Of a DNA stretch of 40,236 nt, positions 10,101-17,948 are shown in pieces. Every line of letters begins with the position of its first letter. Within the stretch, counting starts at the first letter, position 1. Source of the stretch: Candidatus Binatia bacterium (GTDB taxonomy: Bacteria > Desulfobacterota > Binatia > UBA1149 > JAJCZL01); contig JANQEO010000065.1 in assembly GCA_028278325.1 (NCBI GenBank), forward strand, positions 1 through 40,236, in the 5' to 3' direction. Made by a program: the position numbers and the translations under genes. The notes below the pieces were generated by a model, which worked only from the letters and a program-made list of their open reading frames with translations, did no database searches and was not told the DNA's origin.

Positions 10101-10568
10101 ATCCCGAATTCCAATGTGTGGATCGCTGGGTGGCGGCGTCGTGGAGTCGCCGTTGCCGCGGACGGCACATTCGTCGTTCGGGGTGTGCCCCCCGGGGAGG
10201 CACAAGTACGCATCACGGGCACCGCGGCCGTCGGGGAAGCCGCCGTCTCCATCAGTCCCGATCGGACCGCGCACCTCACCGTTCCCATCGCTCGTCCCGG
10301 GACTATCGTGTTCACCGGGACCGCCCCTGACGGAACCCGGTACGTTGAGATCTCCACGCGGTCGGCAGGCGGGCCGTGGGTCGAGCGGCTCCGCTTCCGA
10401 CCGAGCACATCCCGCCCCTTCGAGCGAAGCCTGGTGCTGCCACCGGGGAACGTCCGATGGCGGACGACCTACGTACCGCGATCCGACCACGGTGGTCCGA
10501 CGGCCTCAGCCATCGAAGGACACGCCACGGTTCCAGCCGGTGCGCGAGCTTCGATTGCGGTCAAGTAG
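7167..10568 (+). CDS. ECF-type sigma factor fused through a membrane segment to carboxypeptidase-regulatory-like repeats (second copy)
   Basis: The architecture parallels 2503-5814. Sigma region 2 lies at about residues 14-80 and region 4 at about 113-160 (RDLSYEVIAEVLGLPVGTV is the helix-turn-helix). A membrane segment follows at about 218-236 (ISIIGIGLAVLILLMM), then about 890 residues of CarboxypepD_reg-like units with repeated G-R-x-(x)-D-x-x-G-x-P and D-G-R-F patterns. I place the start at the GTG at 7167 (1133 residues) because GGAGGG at 7152-7157 sits 9 bases before it. A GTG at 7074 in the same frame would add 31 residues rich in Lys/Pro/Asn with no similarity to sigma factors. The residues before the membrane segment (A-M-K-T) match those of the first fusion (I-M-K-T). 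The target promoters and the signal are unknown. Confidence 0.88.
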   Translation: MDSLSATPSPQALLMEVQEPVTAFLHRTLPSGDLAEEAASRCLLELLARFNAGFRPRKVVPYALRAAWNVASDVLRARGIRDPDDHAVSEIPVSDSRSLDDLRDWIRVAVQFLKPQHRAALFLRFERDLSYEVIAEVLGLPVGTVGRHLHEARNALRDALRRTGGDPSDLGVVLALLPSLMKAPLPTTVPVAAPLAGGSVTAAKSASVSAWVFAMKTTTISIIGIGLAVLILLMMSAPPTDDTSAHQVSSQEADASGRDPDVAETQSSPTDANAALKTATYVGPSGPPNAAGFAMTVRVVEDATGKAVQGAEVQVELGDPSTFKQWIHRRGRTDRDGRFQVAGCRPGCRPHCFVRARGFAPAWAFLSETLSDPKAGEVVDLGEIRVVPGATVLGTVVDDASGDPVADAQVSMCFTPYGSLGPDAFTSSDGRTDGKGRFRITDVHPVRGKRAFVQVEGYAHAQENAPWRSREDVSGRTFDMGEIRLDVGTRLTGRAFVRSTGAPLARARLVMVAGSNVHLLRGYWHLVGRTGEDGSFAIDHVSSEGRGSFTVFALTPRHCGAAQVTVVKGRRKLTDIEVVSHGSARVPVEVRDAQGAPVVGATVHANPAFRPLVTYQRADPGLVLVDEKRAEIEALFFGRTGADGRCTLPHLPCGPSGSGTYSIVVSRGARHLTWTHNVRVQADTVHPTLQLRTEAALSLQGRVTDQGGNAVGGAEVTCGRVHRATTDADGRYHIEGIQPSPSLPLEGQAEGFIRAQTWLEHEPGTVLPDTDLVLAVRMPVAGRVIDDAGNPVRVLLDLRRTDGSLRRHQQLAGTDGRFRFEDAAEGEWDLGIMSLPRGTSWEPLRDYTVRGGQEDIEIVLVRRIEGRCRLTARVRDVSGAPLDPVQASVRRGRGGTRHVTREMGSVTADGLSPGPWTLRLAVRDAAKVEVPFDVRAGSTSHVLDVTVPRLGAIEATVDTKNIVDASTLKGAITVPRQRIPNSNVWIAGWRRRGVAVAADGTFVVRGVPPGEAQVRITGTAAVGEAAVSISPDRTAHLTVPIARPGTIVFTGTAPDGTRYVEISTRSAGGPWVERLRFRPSTSRPFERSLVLPPGNVRWRTTYVPRSDHGGPTASAIEGHATVPAGARASIAVK

Positions 10569-10731
10569 ACCGCGCACCAATCGACCGTGCGTCGGTCCGC
10601 CGAGTCCTGGGTGGTCTTCTACGTAGGCGTGGGTGCGATTCGACCTTCGGGGTTTGGCGACCCTGCACAACGCACGCCGAAGACGGATCTCGCCCCCGAA
10701 GTGCTGAACTGGCCAGTGCTCTGCAGGTTCA

Positions 10732-11097
10732 TCAAGCGATCGTAATCTCGTAGAACACCTCTCTACCAGTGCCAACAGAAGCAACCCAACAGAGCAAGAA
10801 CCCAGACGCAGATGCAGCGGTCACCGGAGCTCCAGACGGCGGAGTCCCAGGAGAAGGGCGCGTCGTCGGCCCTGCATTAACCGCCCCATCCAAGTCCGTC
10901 AGAACGTGCGTCCACATGCCGCTTGACACCCAGCCGACGAATGTCAATCAGTCCGGTGACGTCGCGACCCAGTATTCAGGCCCACCCGGTACTTGGGGGC
11001 CCGTCACCAGCGTCATGATCACTCCAGCGGTCACGGGGTCAGCGCACGCGACCTCCGCAACAACGCACAGCAGTACGACTCGCAGCACAACGTTCAC
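10732..11097 (-). pseudogene. possible small secreted protein interrupted by an in-frame TGA
   Basis: On the minus strand a GTG at 11097 opens a frame with a good signal peptide (NVVLRVVLLCVVAEVACA then DPVTAG). It reaches TGA at 10950-10948 after 49 residues. The same frame continues without another stop to 10732, adding 71 residues with Ser/Pro/Ala-rich and hydrophobic parts. Purine-rich AAAGGGGG abuts the GTG. Either the 49-residue peptide is the product, or a longer gene was broken by one nonsense mutation. Third-position GC is lower than in neighbouring genes. An opposite-strand frame (10769-11155) is also open but low in complexity, so overall coding evidence is weak. Confidence 0.25.
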
Positions 11098-11462
11098 CCC
11101 CCTTTGGCGGCGAAGACCGCTCGTCAAGCCAAGCCCAACTGCGAAGCACTCGTAGTGTACTCGGCTTGCTGCTTCGCTCCGATTCTGAACTGACGCGGCC
11201 CCCGGGTGATTCGGACCTTCAGCGTGGTGCCTCTCCCCTGCCTCGAAGTGGACCCTGGGGCGGCCCAGCGTTACGCCACTGCGAGGTCGACACCCACCGC
11301 TGCGATCAAGACCCACCTGTCCTACGTCGTTGATCCACGCATGGCTTCGTCACTGCGCTCCCCAGTCGTTCGGCGCCCGACCAGGTTCGTGCGCCGAACG
11401 TCAAACTCCGCCCGCTAGGGCGCCGGAAGAAGAGTCCTCTGCGACCCTTTTGGAAGATCGCC
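11098..11462. other. non-coding stretch before the BlaI-like operon
   Basis: I see no convincing gene, tRNA or repeat here. The open frames on either strand lack start signals and recognisable domains. Confidence 0.4.
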
Positions 11463-11508
11463 TTGACACCTTTTACATCTGTCGTTACGGTGTTGCCATC
11501 AGTAAAAG
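11463..11508 (+). promoter_or_regulatory. promoter with BlaI-type operator-like site for the repressor operon
   Basis: TTGACA at 11463-11468 is followed after 17 bases by TACGGT at 11486-11491, a good sigma-70-type match. Within the spacer, TTACATCTGT (11473-11482) resembles the TTACA-N2-TGTAA half-palindrome bound by BlaI/MecI repressors. A perfect inverted repeat CTTTTAC (11470-11476) and GTAAAAG (11502-11508) overlaps and flanks the -10. The position fits autorepression by the BlaI-like product starting at 11533. Confidence 0.65.
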
Positions 11509-11532
11509 TCGCCCTCTGACAAGGACTGATCT

Positions 11533-11955
11533 GTGCCCAACTCAAGCAACCCGCCACCGCTGACAACTTCTCAGCTCGAAGTCATGAACGTGATCTGGGA
11601 ACGCGGCGAGGTCACCGTCACCGACGTCTGGCAGGCAATCCGTGAGGTTCGAGACGTCGCCCGAGCCACCGTGCAGACGGTGATTCAGCGACTCGAAGAC
11701 AAGGGATGGCTCACTCATCGCGAGATCGGCCAAGCGTTCGTTTACGCGGCCCGACATCCACGCGAGTCAACGCAAGGCCAGTTGGTGGCCGACCTCGTGA
11801 AATCAGCCTTCGGAGGCTCGGCTGCCGGCTTGGTCAAAGCGCTGCTGCACGACCACCAGTTGAGCGCAGACGAAGCGAAGCGCATCCGCGCGCTGATCTC
11901 GGAGTCGGAACGTCAGGCACCCAAGCGCGGCAAGAAGAAGACGAGGAGAAAGTGA
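11533..11955 (+). CDS. BlaI/MecI/CopY-family transcriptional repressor
   Basis: This 140-residue protein has the family's winged helix at about residues 10-80: the opening L-T-x-x-Q-L-E-V-M-N-V-I-W-E-R-G, then T-V-T-D-V-W-Q-A-I, the recognition segment A-R-A-T-V-Q-T-V-I-Q-R-L-E-D-K-G-W-L, and a C-terminal helical dimerisation part. The length is typical. Known members bind operators as dimers and are cleaved after a BlaR1-type membrane protease senses a signal. The GTG start has AAGGA at 11521-11525, 7 bases upstream. Its stop overlaps the next start (TGATG), so it is translationally coupled to the sensor gene. The tail is lysine/arginine-rich. It probably represses its own operon through the site at 11463-11508. 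Confidence 0.92.
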   Translation: MPNSSNPPPLTTSQLEVMNVIWERGEVTVTDVWQAIREVRDVARATVQTVIQRLEDKGWLTHREIGQAFVYAARHPRESTQGQLVADLVKSAFGGSAAGLVKALLHDHQLSADEAKRIRALISESERQAPKRGKKKTRRK

Positions 11956-14900
11956 TGAACACGTGGAGCCTGTTCGTGTCTGGAGACCGTGGTCTCGATT
12001 TCATCCTTTTGGTGCTTTTCCAGATCACGGCTGTGTGGGGACTCGCATGGTTTCTGGCTCGAGGAAGATCTGCCATCGTCCGGTCCAAGGTGTGGACCGG
12101 CGCCCTGGTGGCCTGTCTCTGCGGTCCGGTGCTGATCGGCGTGGTGGAACTGAGCGGGACGAGCGTCCTTTCGCTTGAGTCTCCCGTGATACACGTCACC
12201 GATGAAGATGACCGAGCCGCCTCCCCGCCTCGCCTCGAGGGTGACGTCTCGTCCGACTCGCAGCCGTCCCGAACGACGCTGACGGCATCGTCGCAACGTC
12301 ACGCCACAAATCCCGCACAGCCCCCGGCCGAAGACGTCGCGGTCGCTCCTGGTCCCTCCACGGTCTCGATGCCCGCGACCGAGTCAAGCGTGTCGATTCC
12401 ATCGATGGTGTTCGCAGTTCTCGTAGCGATCTGGGCGCTCGGAGTCCTGGCCGGATGCCGGAGCATCCGAAAGAGCGAGGCTCTCGTCGCGCGGATCAAG
12501 GAATCGGCGCGCCCGGTCAATCTTGAAGATCACGCCCTCCTCGTACAGGACGTGCGCCAGGCTCTGGGAGGTGCGCCACTCCCGGTGCTGGCGGTGTCTG
12601 ACGAGATTCCGCAGCCTCTCACGCTTGGTGGTCGAGGCCGACAGATGGTGGTGCTGCCCTCCGAGCTCATGCATGCCCTATCTCCGGCTGCCTTGCGTGA
12701 CGTTCTCGTCCATGAATGCGCGCACGTCCTCCACGGCGACCTGAACCTCGGCTGGCTTCAGAGCGCGTTTGGTGTGCTCTACTGGCCGCACCCTGCCGCA
12801 CACGCCATCAACCGTCAGCTCTCGATCGCCCGGGAAGAACTCTGCGATAACCGCGTGCTCGCTGGCGGCGTAGCTACTGACTACGCGCGCACGCTGGTGT
12901 CGCTCTGCGAGCGCCCACACCTGGACACGGGGCTGTTGACCTGTGGGTTGTTGCCATCCCGCTGGTCGATGGAACACCGCGTCCGAGGATTGTTGGACCA
13001 CACCCGTTCACTTCGCGTCCGCATGCGTCGCGGTGGCCCCGCCGTTCTTCTTGCTGCCCTCATCGCCGTCTCAGGCGTGATCGGCGGCACGCGCTTCGAC
13101 CATGCGGAGCAAGAAGCAGACGCGGAAACGAGCGCTGGCCCGAACGCCGTCTCCTTCAACGGGGAGGTTGTCGGGCCGGATGGCTCTCCGGCAGTCGGCG
13201 TCGCGATCCACGTGCAGCACAGTTCGTTCCGGGAGCGGCCGAAGTTAGTCACGCGCTCTGACGCCAAGGGTCGATTCGAGTTCGAGTTCCAAGATCACGG
13301 AGGAACGTTCCTGCGCAGCGCGATGGTCGTCGCACGGCAGCCAGGATTCGGGGTCGCTTGGCAATCGCTTGCCGCGTTCCAAGAGGGAGCCCGGCTCACA
13401 CTCGTCAAGGACCGTCCCATTGAGGGACGCATTCTCAACCTGGAAGGCCAGCCCGTGGAAGGCGTCAGCCTCCATGTGGCGCATGTGTACGCATCCGAGA
13501 ATGAGTCTCTGGATGCCTGGCTCGCAGAGATCAAGAAGGACTCTGTCGGGTTCATCGCTGCGCGCTACGCGGTGCTCCCCAAACGGCTGGAGTTCTGGTT
13601 CAACCCAGGACTTCTGGAAGGCAGCACTGACAGCGAAGGCCGGTTCGTGCTTCGCGGCGTTGGGACTGAGAGGCTGGCCACCCTCCGCGTACGGGGCGAC
13701 AACATCGTGAGCCAGGAATTGCACGTGATGACACGCCACCACGCACCGCTCCAGCAGAATCACGCTCCCCACGGGCCGGACATGGGCGTCGCGCAGATCT
13801 ACGGCCACAAGTTCGAGCACTACGCGGCGGCGCCGCGCATCGTCACGGGAGTCGTCCGCGACAAAGAGAATGGACAGCCGGTTGCCGGCGCCACGATCAA
13901 CGCGCGCCTCGTCGGCGGCGTCCTCGCGAACGGATTAGTCGACGCGATCACCGACGACAAGGGCATGTTCCGATTGGTGGGGCTGCCCAAGGGTGAGGGC
14001 AACGAGATCACGGTGAAGCCGAAACCAGGCGATCCATATTTCCGCGCAGAAGTTGCCGTCCCCGATACAGCAGGCGTCGAACCGATCTCGATGAACATCT
14101 CTCTGGAGCGCGGACTCGTTCTTTCTGGGCGCGTCATAGAGCACGGCACCAAGGACGGCGTTGTCGCGTATGTGAACTACATCCAACCAGGCTCACGGGG
14201 ACGGACACGCGCGTACACGAAACCGGATGGGTCGTTCCGCATCGTCGTACGTAAGGGCCCCGGGTTCCTCACTGCGGGCGTCCGCTTCCGTTCACGAGAG
14301 TACGTCCCGATCACGGAACGAATCGATCTCTCGGCCTGGCGAAAAGACCTGGGAGACTCTGCCGTGAGGACTCTCGCCGGGAACGCGGGAACACGACTGA
14401 ACGTAGCGAGCGAACCGCGTCCCGTTGAACTCACCGTGGTACGGGGCCGGAACCGGACGATTCGATTCTTCGACCCTGACGGTAAGCCTCTGAGAGGCGT
14501 CCGTGTGCGTCACGCCAATGGCTCAGGCCAGGTCGTCGATGCGATTCCCGGGAGCCACTATGTTCTCTCGGCCTCGGCTCCAAGCCGAACGCACAGCCTG
14601 CTGTTCCAGCATCGAGAGCGCGGGCTCGTCGCTTTCCTGAAGCTCGATCCCAAGATGCCTGACACGACTGACGTCACGCTCGTTCCAGGAGGGAGAATCG
14701 AAGGCCGCCTCGTTGACGAGGAAGGGAAGCCGCGGTCGGGGGTCAGGCTGACACTCAACGGTCGCGTCGGCCCCGTCACTTTCTGGGGAGCGCAACTGTC
14801 CACATCGATCCACACGGACTCGGACGGCCGATTCGTCCTCGAGGGACTGGTACCAGAGATCAGCTACTCGCTGGACACCGCTCTCAAGCTTCTTTCCGAG

Positions 14901-14999
14901 GGAGCGTCGACGCCCGCTAGGAGCGTCTTCTACAACGTGACGGTCAAGACGGGCCAAGAACGGAAATTGGGGGACGTCAAAGCAGAGACAGACCGATGA
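11955..14999 (+). CDS. BlaR1-like M56 zinc metallopeptidase with carboxypeptidase-regulatory-like sensor tail
   Basis: The 1014-residue product has membrane segments at about residues 15-35, 47-65, 151-168 and 363-378. The M56 site H-E-C-A-H is at 253-257, with the following R-E-E-L-C-D-N-R-V-L at 293-302 supplying the third zinc ligand. In BlaR1 and MecR1 this domain cleaves or triggers loss of the BlaI repressor. After the last membrane segment the usual penicillin-binding sensor is absent. About 630 residues of beta-sandwich CarboxypepD_reg-like units take its place (G-x-V-V-G-P-D-G-S-P-A-V-G-V and D-x-x-G-x-F repeats). The signal is therefore probably not a beta-lactam; an envelope or carbohydrate/protein ligand is possible but unproven. 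The start ATG at 11955 overlaps the repressor stop and has GAGGAG about 8 bases upstream. The stop overlaps the next ATG. Confidence 0.9.
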   Translation: MNTWSLFVSGDRGLDFILLVLFQITAVWGLAWFLARGRSAIVRSKVWTGALVACLCGPVLIGVVELSGTSVLSLESPVIHVTDEDDRAASPPRLEGDVSSDSQPSRTTLTASSQRHATNPAQPPAEDVAVAPGPSTVSMPATESSVSIPSMVFAVLVAIWALGVLAGCRSIRKSEALVARIKESARPVNLEDHALLVQDVRQALGGAPLPVLAVSDEIPQPLTLGGRGRQMVVLPSELMHALSPAALRDVLVHECAHVLHGDLNLGWLQSAFGVLYWPHPAAHAINRQLSIAREELCDNRVLAGGVATDYARTLVSLCERPHLDTGLLTCGLLPSRWSMEHRVRGLLDHTRSLRVRMRRGGPAVLLAALIAVSGVIGGTRFDHAEQEADAETSAGPNAVSFNGEVVGPDGSPAVGVAIHVQHSSFRERPKLVTRSDAKGRFEFEFQDHGGTFLRSAMVVARQPGFGVAWQSLAAFQEGARLTLVKDRPIEGRILNLEGQPVEGVSLHVAHVYASENESLDAWLAEIKKDSVGFIAARYAVLPKRLEFWFNPGLLEGSTDSEGRFVLRGVGTERLATLRVRGDNIVSQELHVMTRHHAPLQQNHAPHGPDMGVAQIYGHKFEHYAAAPRIVTGVVRDKENGQPVAGATINARLVGGVLANGLVDAITDDKGMFRLVGLPKGEGNEITVKPKPGDPYFRAEVAVPDTAGVEPISMNISLERGLVLSGRVIEHGTKDGVVAYVNYIQPGSRGRTRAYTKPDGSFRIVVRKGPGFLTAGVRFRSREYVPITERIDLSAWRKDLGDSAVRTLAGNAGTRLNVASEPRPVELTVVRGRNRTIRFFDPDGKPLRGVRVRHANGSGQVVDAIPGSHYVLSASAPSRTHSLLFQHRERGLVAFLKLDPKMPDTTDVTLVPGGRIEGRLVDEEGKPRSGVRLTLNGRVGPVTFWGAQLSTSIHTDSDGRFVLEGLVPEISYSLDTALKLLSEGASTPARSVFYNVTVKTGQERKLGDVKAETDR

Positions 15000-16360
15000 G
15001 AACGACCGAATCAGCCGTTGCTGACACTTGGCGCCCCTATCAGCCCACCAAGGCGCGCCCCTGGGATCTACGTCGCGTGCATCGCCTGCATCGACGTGCT
15101 GGTTTCGGTGCGTCGTGGAGCGAACTGCAGCGTGACGTGCGCCGTGGCCCCGAAGATAGCGTCGATGCCGTACTGCGCGGCGGAAAGCCGCGCACTGACG
15201 GTTTCGAAGAACGACAGAAACGATTGGCCGAAATCGCAGCTGGGTCGCGGCGACCCGAGCGGCTCCAGGCGTGGTGGGTCTACCGGATGCTCTACGGTGG
15301 GCATCCGCTGCGCGAGCGATTGACTCTCATGTGGCATGACCACTTCGCAACGAGCCAGCAGAAGGTCAACAACCTCTCGATGATGTGGAGGCAAAACGAG
15401 ATCTTCCGCCGTCACGCGCTGGCGCACTTCGATGTTCTGCTGCCAGCGGTGGTGAAAGACCCCGCACTCCTCGTCTTTCTCGATGCCACGAGCAACAAGA
15501 AGGGGCGCATCAACGAGAACCTCGGCCGTGAGTTGTTCGAGCTGTTCACGTTGGGGATAGGGCACTACAACCAACATGACGTTGTCGCGGCGAGTCGGGC
15601 CCTGACCGGATGGGGTGTCGACGAACACGAGGCATTTGCTTTTCGCGAAGCGGATCACGACCGTGACCCCAAGACGATTCTCGGCCAGACCGGAAACTTC
15701 GACGGAGATCAGCTGCTCAAGCTAACGCTCGCACACGACGCCACAGCGCAGACCATTGCCATGAGGTTGTGCGATGAGTTCATGGGAGAGAACACTCCCG
15801 TCGATGCGGTGTCCGACCTGGCGCAGGGTCTGCGCGACAACTCCATGAGCATTCGATGGGCCGTCGAGACGATCCTCAGGTCAGAGCGGTTTCACTGCGA
15901 CGACTCGTGCGGGATCAGGTTTGTCGGGCCCGCGGAATACGTGATCTCCGCGGTGCGGGCACTTGAGGTGGACACCCACTTCCCCAGCACACTTGAGATC
16001 GCGAGCTGGATCACGCGTGCAGGACAGAAGCTGTTCTTCCCGCCGAATGTGGGCGGCTGGCCCGCGGGACGATCGTGGTTCACCCAACGCGGTGTGCTGA
16101 CGCGGGCCAACTTCGCCGACGCACTCGTTCAAGGTCGCGTCAGAGGTGTTCCCAAGCCGCTCGACCTGCATGGAAGAATGCGAGAGCGCGGAGCGGCGAC
16201 GCGCTCCGACGGGACGTCGATGTTGTGCCGCTTGCTTCTCGGGTGTGAAGGCGTCGACTGGCTCCCCTCTGACGTTGCTTCGAGCGAACCATGGACGCCC
16301 AGGGACGCCCGCAAGCTTGCGACGTTGATTCTGTCTTCCCCCGATGCCCAGCTGATGTGA
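14996..16360 (+). CDS. DUF1800 family protein
   Basis: This 454-residue protein matches the DUF1800 family, whose members are widespread in planctomycetes and usually lie next to a DUF1501 gene. Recognisable parts are the N-terminal H-R-L-H-R-R-A-G-F-G, the segment R-L-T-L-M-W-H-D-H-F-A-T-S, the family hallmark N-x-N-L-G-R-E-L-F-E-L-F-T-L-G at about residues 175-190 followed by R-A-L-T-G-W, and near the end F-F-P-P-N-V-G-G-W-P-x-G. The biochemical function is unknown. Its ATG overlaps the sensor stop (ATGA), and its own stop touches the DUF1501 gene, so it belongs to the BlaI/M56 operon. No signal peptide was seen. Confidence 0.92.
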   Translation: MRTTESAVADTWRPYQPTKARPWDLRRVHRLHRRAGFGASWSELQRDVRRGPEDSVDAVLRGGKPRTDGFEERQKRLAEIAAGSRRPERLQAWWVYRMLYGGHPLRERLTLMWHDHFATSQQKVNNLSMMWRQNEIFRRHALAHFDVLLPAVVKDPALLVFLDATSNKKGRINENLGRELFELFTLGIGHYNQHDVVAASRALTGWGVDEHEAFAFREADHDRDPKTILGQTGNFDGDQLLKLTLAHDATAQTIAMRLCDEFMGENTPVDAVSDLAQGLRDNSMSIRWAVETILRSERFHCDDSCGIRFVGPAEYVISAVRALEVDTHFPSTLEIASWITRAGQKLFFPPNVGGWPAGRSWFTQRGVLTRANFADALVQGRVRGVPKPLDLHGRMRERGAATRSDGTSMLCRLLLGCEGVDWLPSDVASSEPWTPRDARKLATLILSSPDAQLM

Positions 16361-16371
16361 TGGAGGATGTG

Positions 16372-17601
16372 ATGGACCAAGGCTCGAATGTGACGCGCAG
16401 GTCGTTCCTGAAGGTCTCGTCCGCAGCAGCGCTGGCGTCGGCCCTTCCCGACCAACAACCGTACGCGCCGATCGCCAACGCAGAGGCGCGCGACCGCAAG
16501 CTCGTGATCATCCACCTCGACGGTGGCAACGATGGAATCAACACGGTCGTACCGCACGGCGACCCGGCCTACAGGGAGGTGCGGAAAGCCCTGAGGCTCC
16601 CGACCAAGAGCCTGCACCCAATCGCCGATGGACTTGGTCTCCACGAGTCCCTGCGCGACTTCAAAGGACTCTGGGACCAGGGCCAGCTTGCAGTCGTTCA
16701 AGGCGTCGGCTATCCACGACCAAGCCGGTCTCACTTCGAGAGCACCTCGGTCTGGGAAACCGGAATCCGTGACCGCAACAAGCGCGCTGGCGTCGGATGG
16801 ATCGGCGCAGCCTTTGATCGCAAGAAGCGTGACGCAGGCGGGACGGCCGCACCATCGATCGACTCGATCTACATCGGCTCCAAAGAGCCGCCGATCGCCC
16901 TCGCCGGTCGCCTGACCCAGGCAACGAACCTCACTTCGCTACGGGACTTCACCCTGCCCCCATCGTCGCGTGAGCTGCGGCGAATCGCCCAACAGGCCGC
17001 ACGTGAATCGAACGAGGTAGGTGATCCACGTGCGTTCCTCTCCCGCGTGACGCTTGGAGCCTATGAGGCCGCTGATCGCCTGAGCAAGATCCAATCGACG
17101 CGGAACAGAGTGCGCTACCCTGTGTCACGCTTGGCGACGCAACTCGAACTCGCCGCGACGCTGATCGGCAACGAACACCCGGCCCAGGTGTACTACCTCT
17201 CGCAAAACGGATACGACACACACAGCCAGCAGTGGTACCGGCACGCGGGCCTTCTCGAAGTCCTCTCAACCGCAGTGCGCGCGTTTCTCGCCGACATCAA
17301 GAGCCTGGGTCGAGCGGATTCGTGCTCCGTGATGATCTTCAGCGAGTTCGGACGCACCGTCAAAGAAAACGGCAGCCGCGGCACTGACCACGGAACCGCA
17401 GGCCCCGTGTTCCTCGCCGGCGCGCCGATACGCAACGGGCTTGTTGGGAAGACGCCGAGCTTGCGAGATCTGGTGGCGGGCGAACCTCGCTGGTCGATCG
17501 ACTTCCGACAGATCTACGCGACGATCGAGACGGAGTGGTTCGGGTGCCCCAAGTCCCGTTTTGCCGAGGCCGGCTCAACGCCGCTCCCGCTTTTCACCTG
17601 A
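16372..17601 (+). CDS. DUF1501 family protein with Tat-type signal
   Basis: The 409-residue product begins with a twin-arginine motif (T-R-R-S-F-L-K) and an alanine-rich hydrophobic segment, so export through the Tat system is likely. The body carries DUF1501 features of the alkaline-phosphatase-like fold: V-I-I-H-L-D-G-G-N-D-G-I-N-T near the N-terminus, S-R-S-H-F-E-S, and late in the protein F-S-E-F-G-R-T-V-x-E-N and G-T-D-H-G-T-A. These Asp/His positions are the likely metal ligands, but no activity is known for the family. The ATG at 16372 is preferred over one at 16360 because GGAGG (16362-16366) lies 5 bases before it. It is the last gene of the repressor-sensor-DUF1800-DUF1501 cluster. 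Confidence 0.92.
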   Translation: MDQGSNVTRRSFLKVSSAAALASALPDQQPYAPIANAEARDRKLVIIHLDGGNDGINTVVPHGDPAYREVRKALRLPTKSLHPIADGLGLHESLRDFKGLWDQGQLAVVQGVGYPRPSRSHFESTSVWETGIRDRNKRAGVGWIGAAFDRKKRDAGGTAAPSIDSIYIGSKEPPIALAGRLTQATNLTSLRDFTLPPSSRELRRIAQQAARESNEVGDPRAFLSRVTLGAYEAADRLSKIQSTRNRVRYPVSRLATQLELAATLIGNEHPAQVYYLSQNGYDTHSQQWYRHAGLLEVLSTAVRAFLADIKSLGRADSCSVMIFSEFGRTVKENGSRGTDHGTAGPVFLAGAPIRNGLVGKTPSLRDLVAGEPRWSIDFRQIYATIETEWFGCPKSRFAEAGSTPLPLFT

Positions 17602-17948
17602 GTCCGTCTCTGATGACGCAACAAGGACACGCCTACTAATCCTCAGTTGCGACCAGAGCGCACCTGGTTCTGGCAGAAAGACGGAGCAGAGCTCTCTCCA
17701 CGGGCTTCGATCCGTCACATCCCTGTCGTAGCCTCCTTCTGATCGAACCCGAGCTGCACGGTCCGCGCTCGTGTAAGCCCACGCTCGAAGTCCACGGAAC
17801 GCATGCGCGTCACGACGAGCGCGCGCTGATGGTTGAGAATCCAGCGCCTACCGCTCCACGGTCTCGCCATCCATCGGGACGTATCCGGGTGGGGCCAACT
17901 CTGAACTTGCTAGACCGCCCGTGGTTACTCAGTGTACGATCGGAAACC
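17602..17948. other. intergenic stretch without recognised features
   Basis: No gene, clear terminator hairpin or repeat was recognised in these 347 bases. A weak TACGAT near 17935 could be a -10 element for the following gene. Confidence 0.4.

Noticed and set aside
8448..10490. 680-codon minus-strand open frame opposite the second sigma fusion
   Set aside because: The composition (Arg, Gly, His, Asp) is that of an antisense frame; the plus-strand gene has clear domains throughout.
10769..11155. 128-codon plus-strand open frame
   Set aside because: Low-complexity Thr/Ser/Pro-rich translation, no ribosome binding site and no domain; the opposite strand has a better signal peptide.
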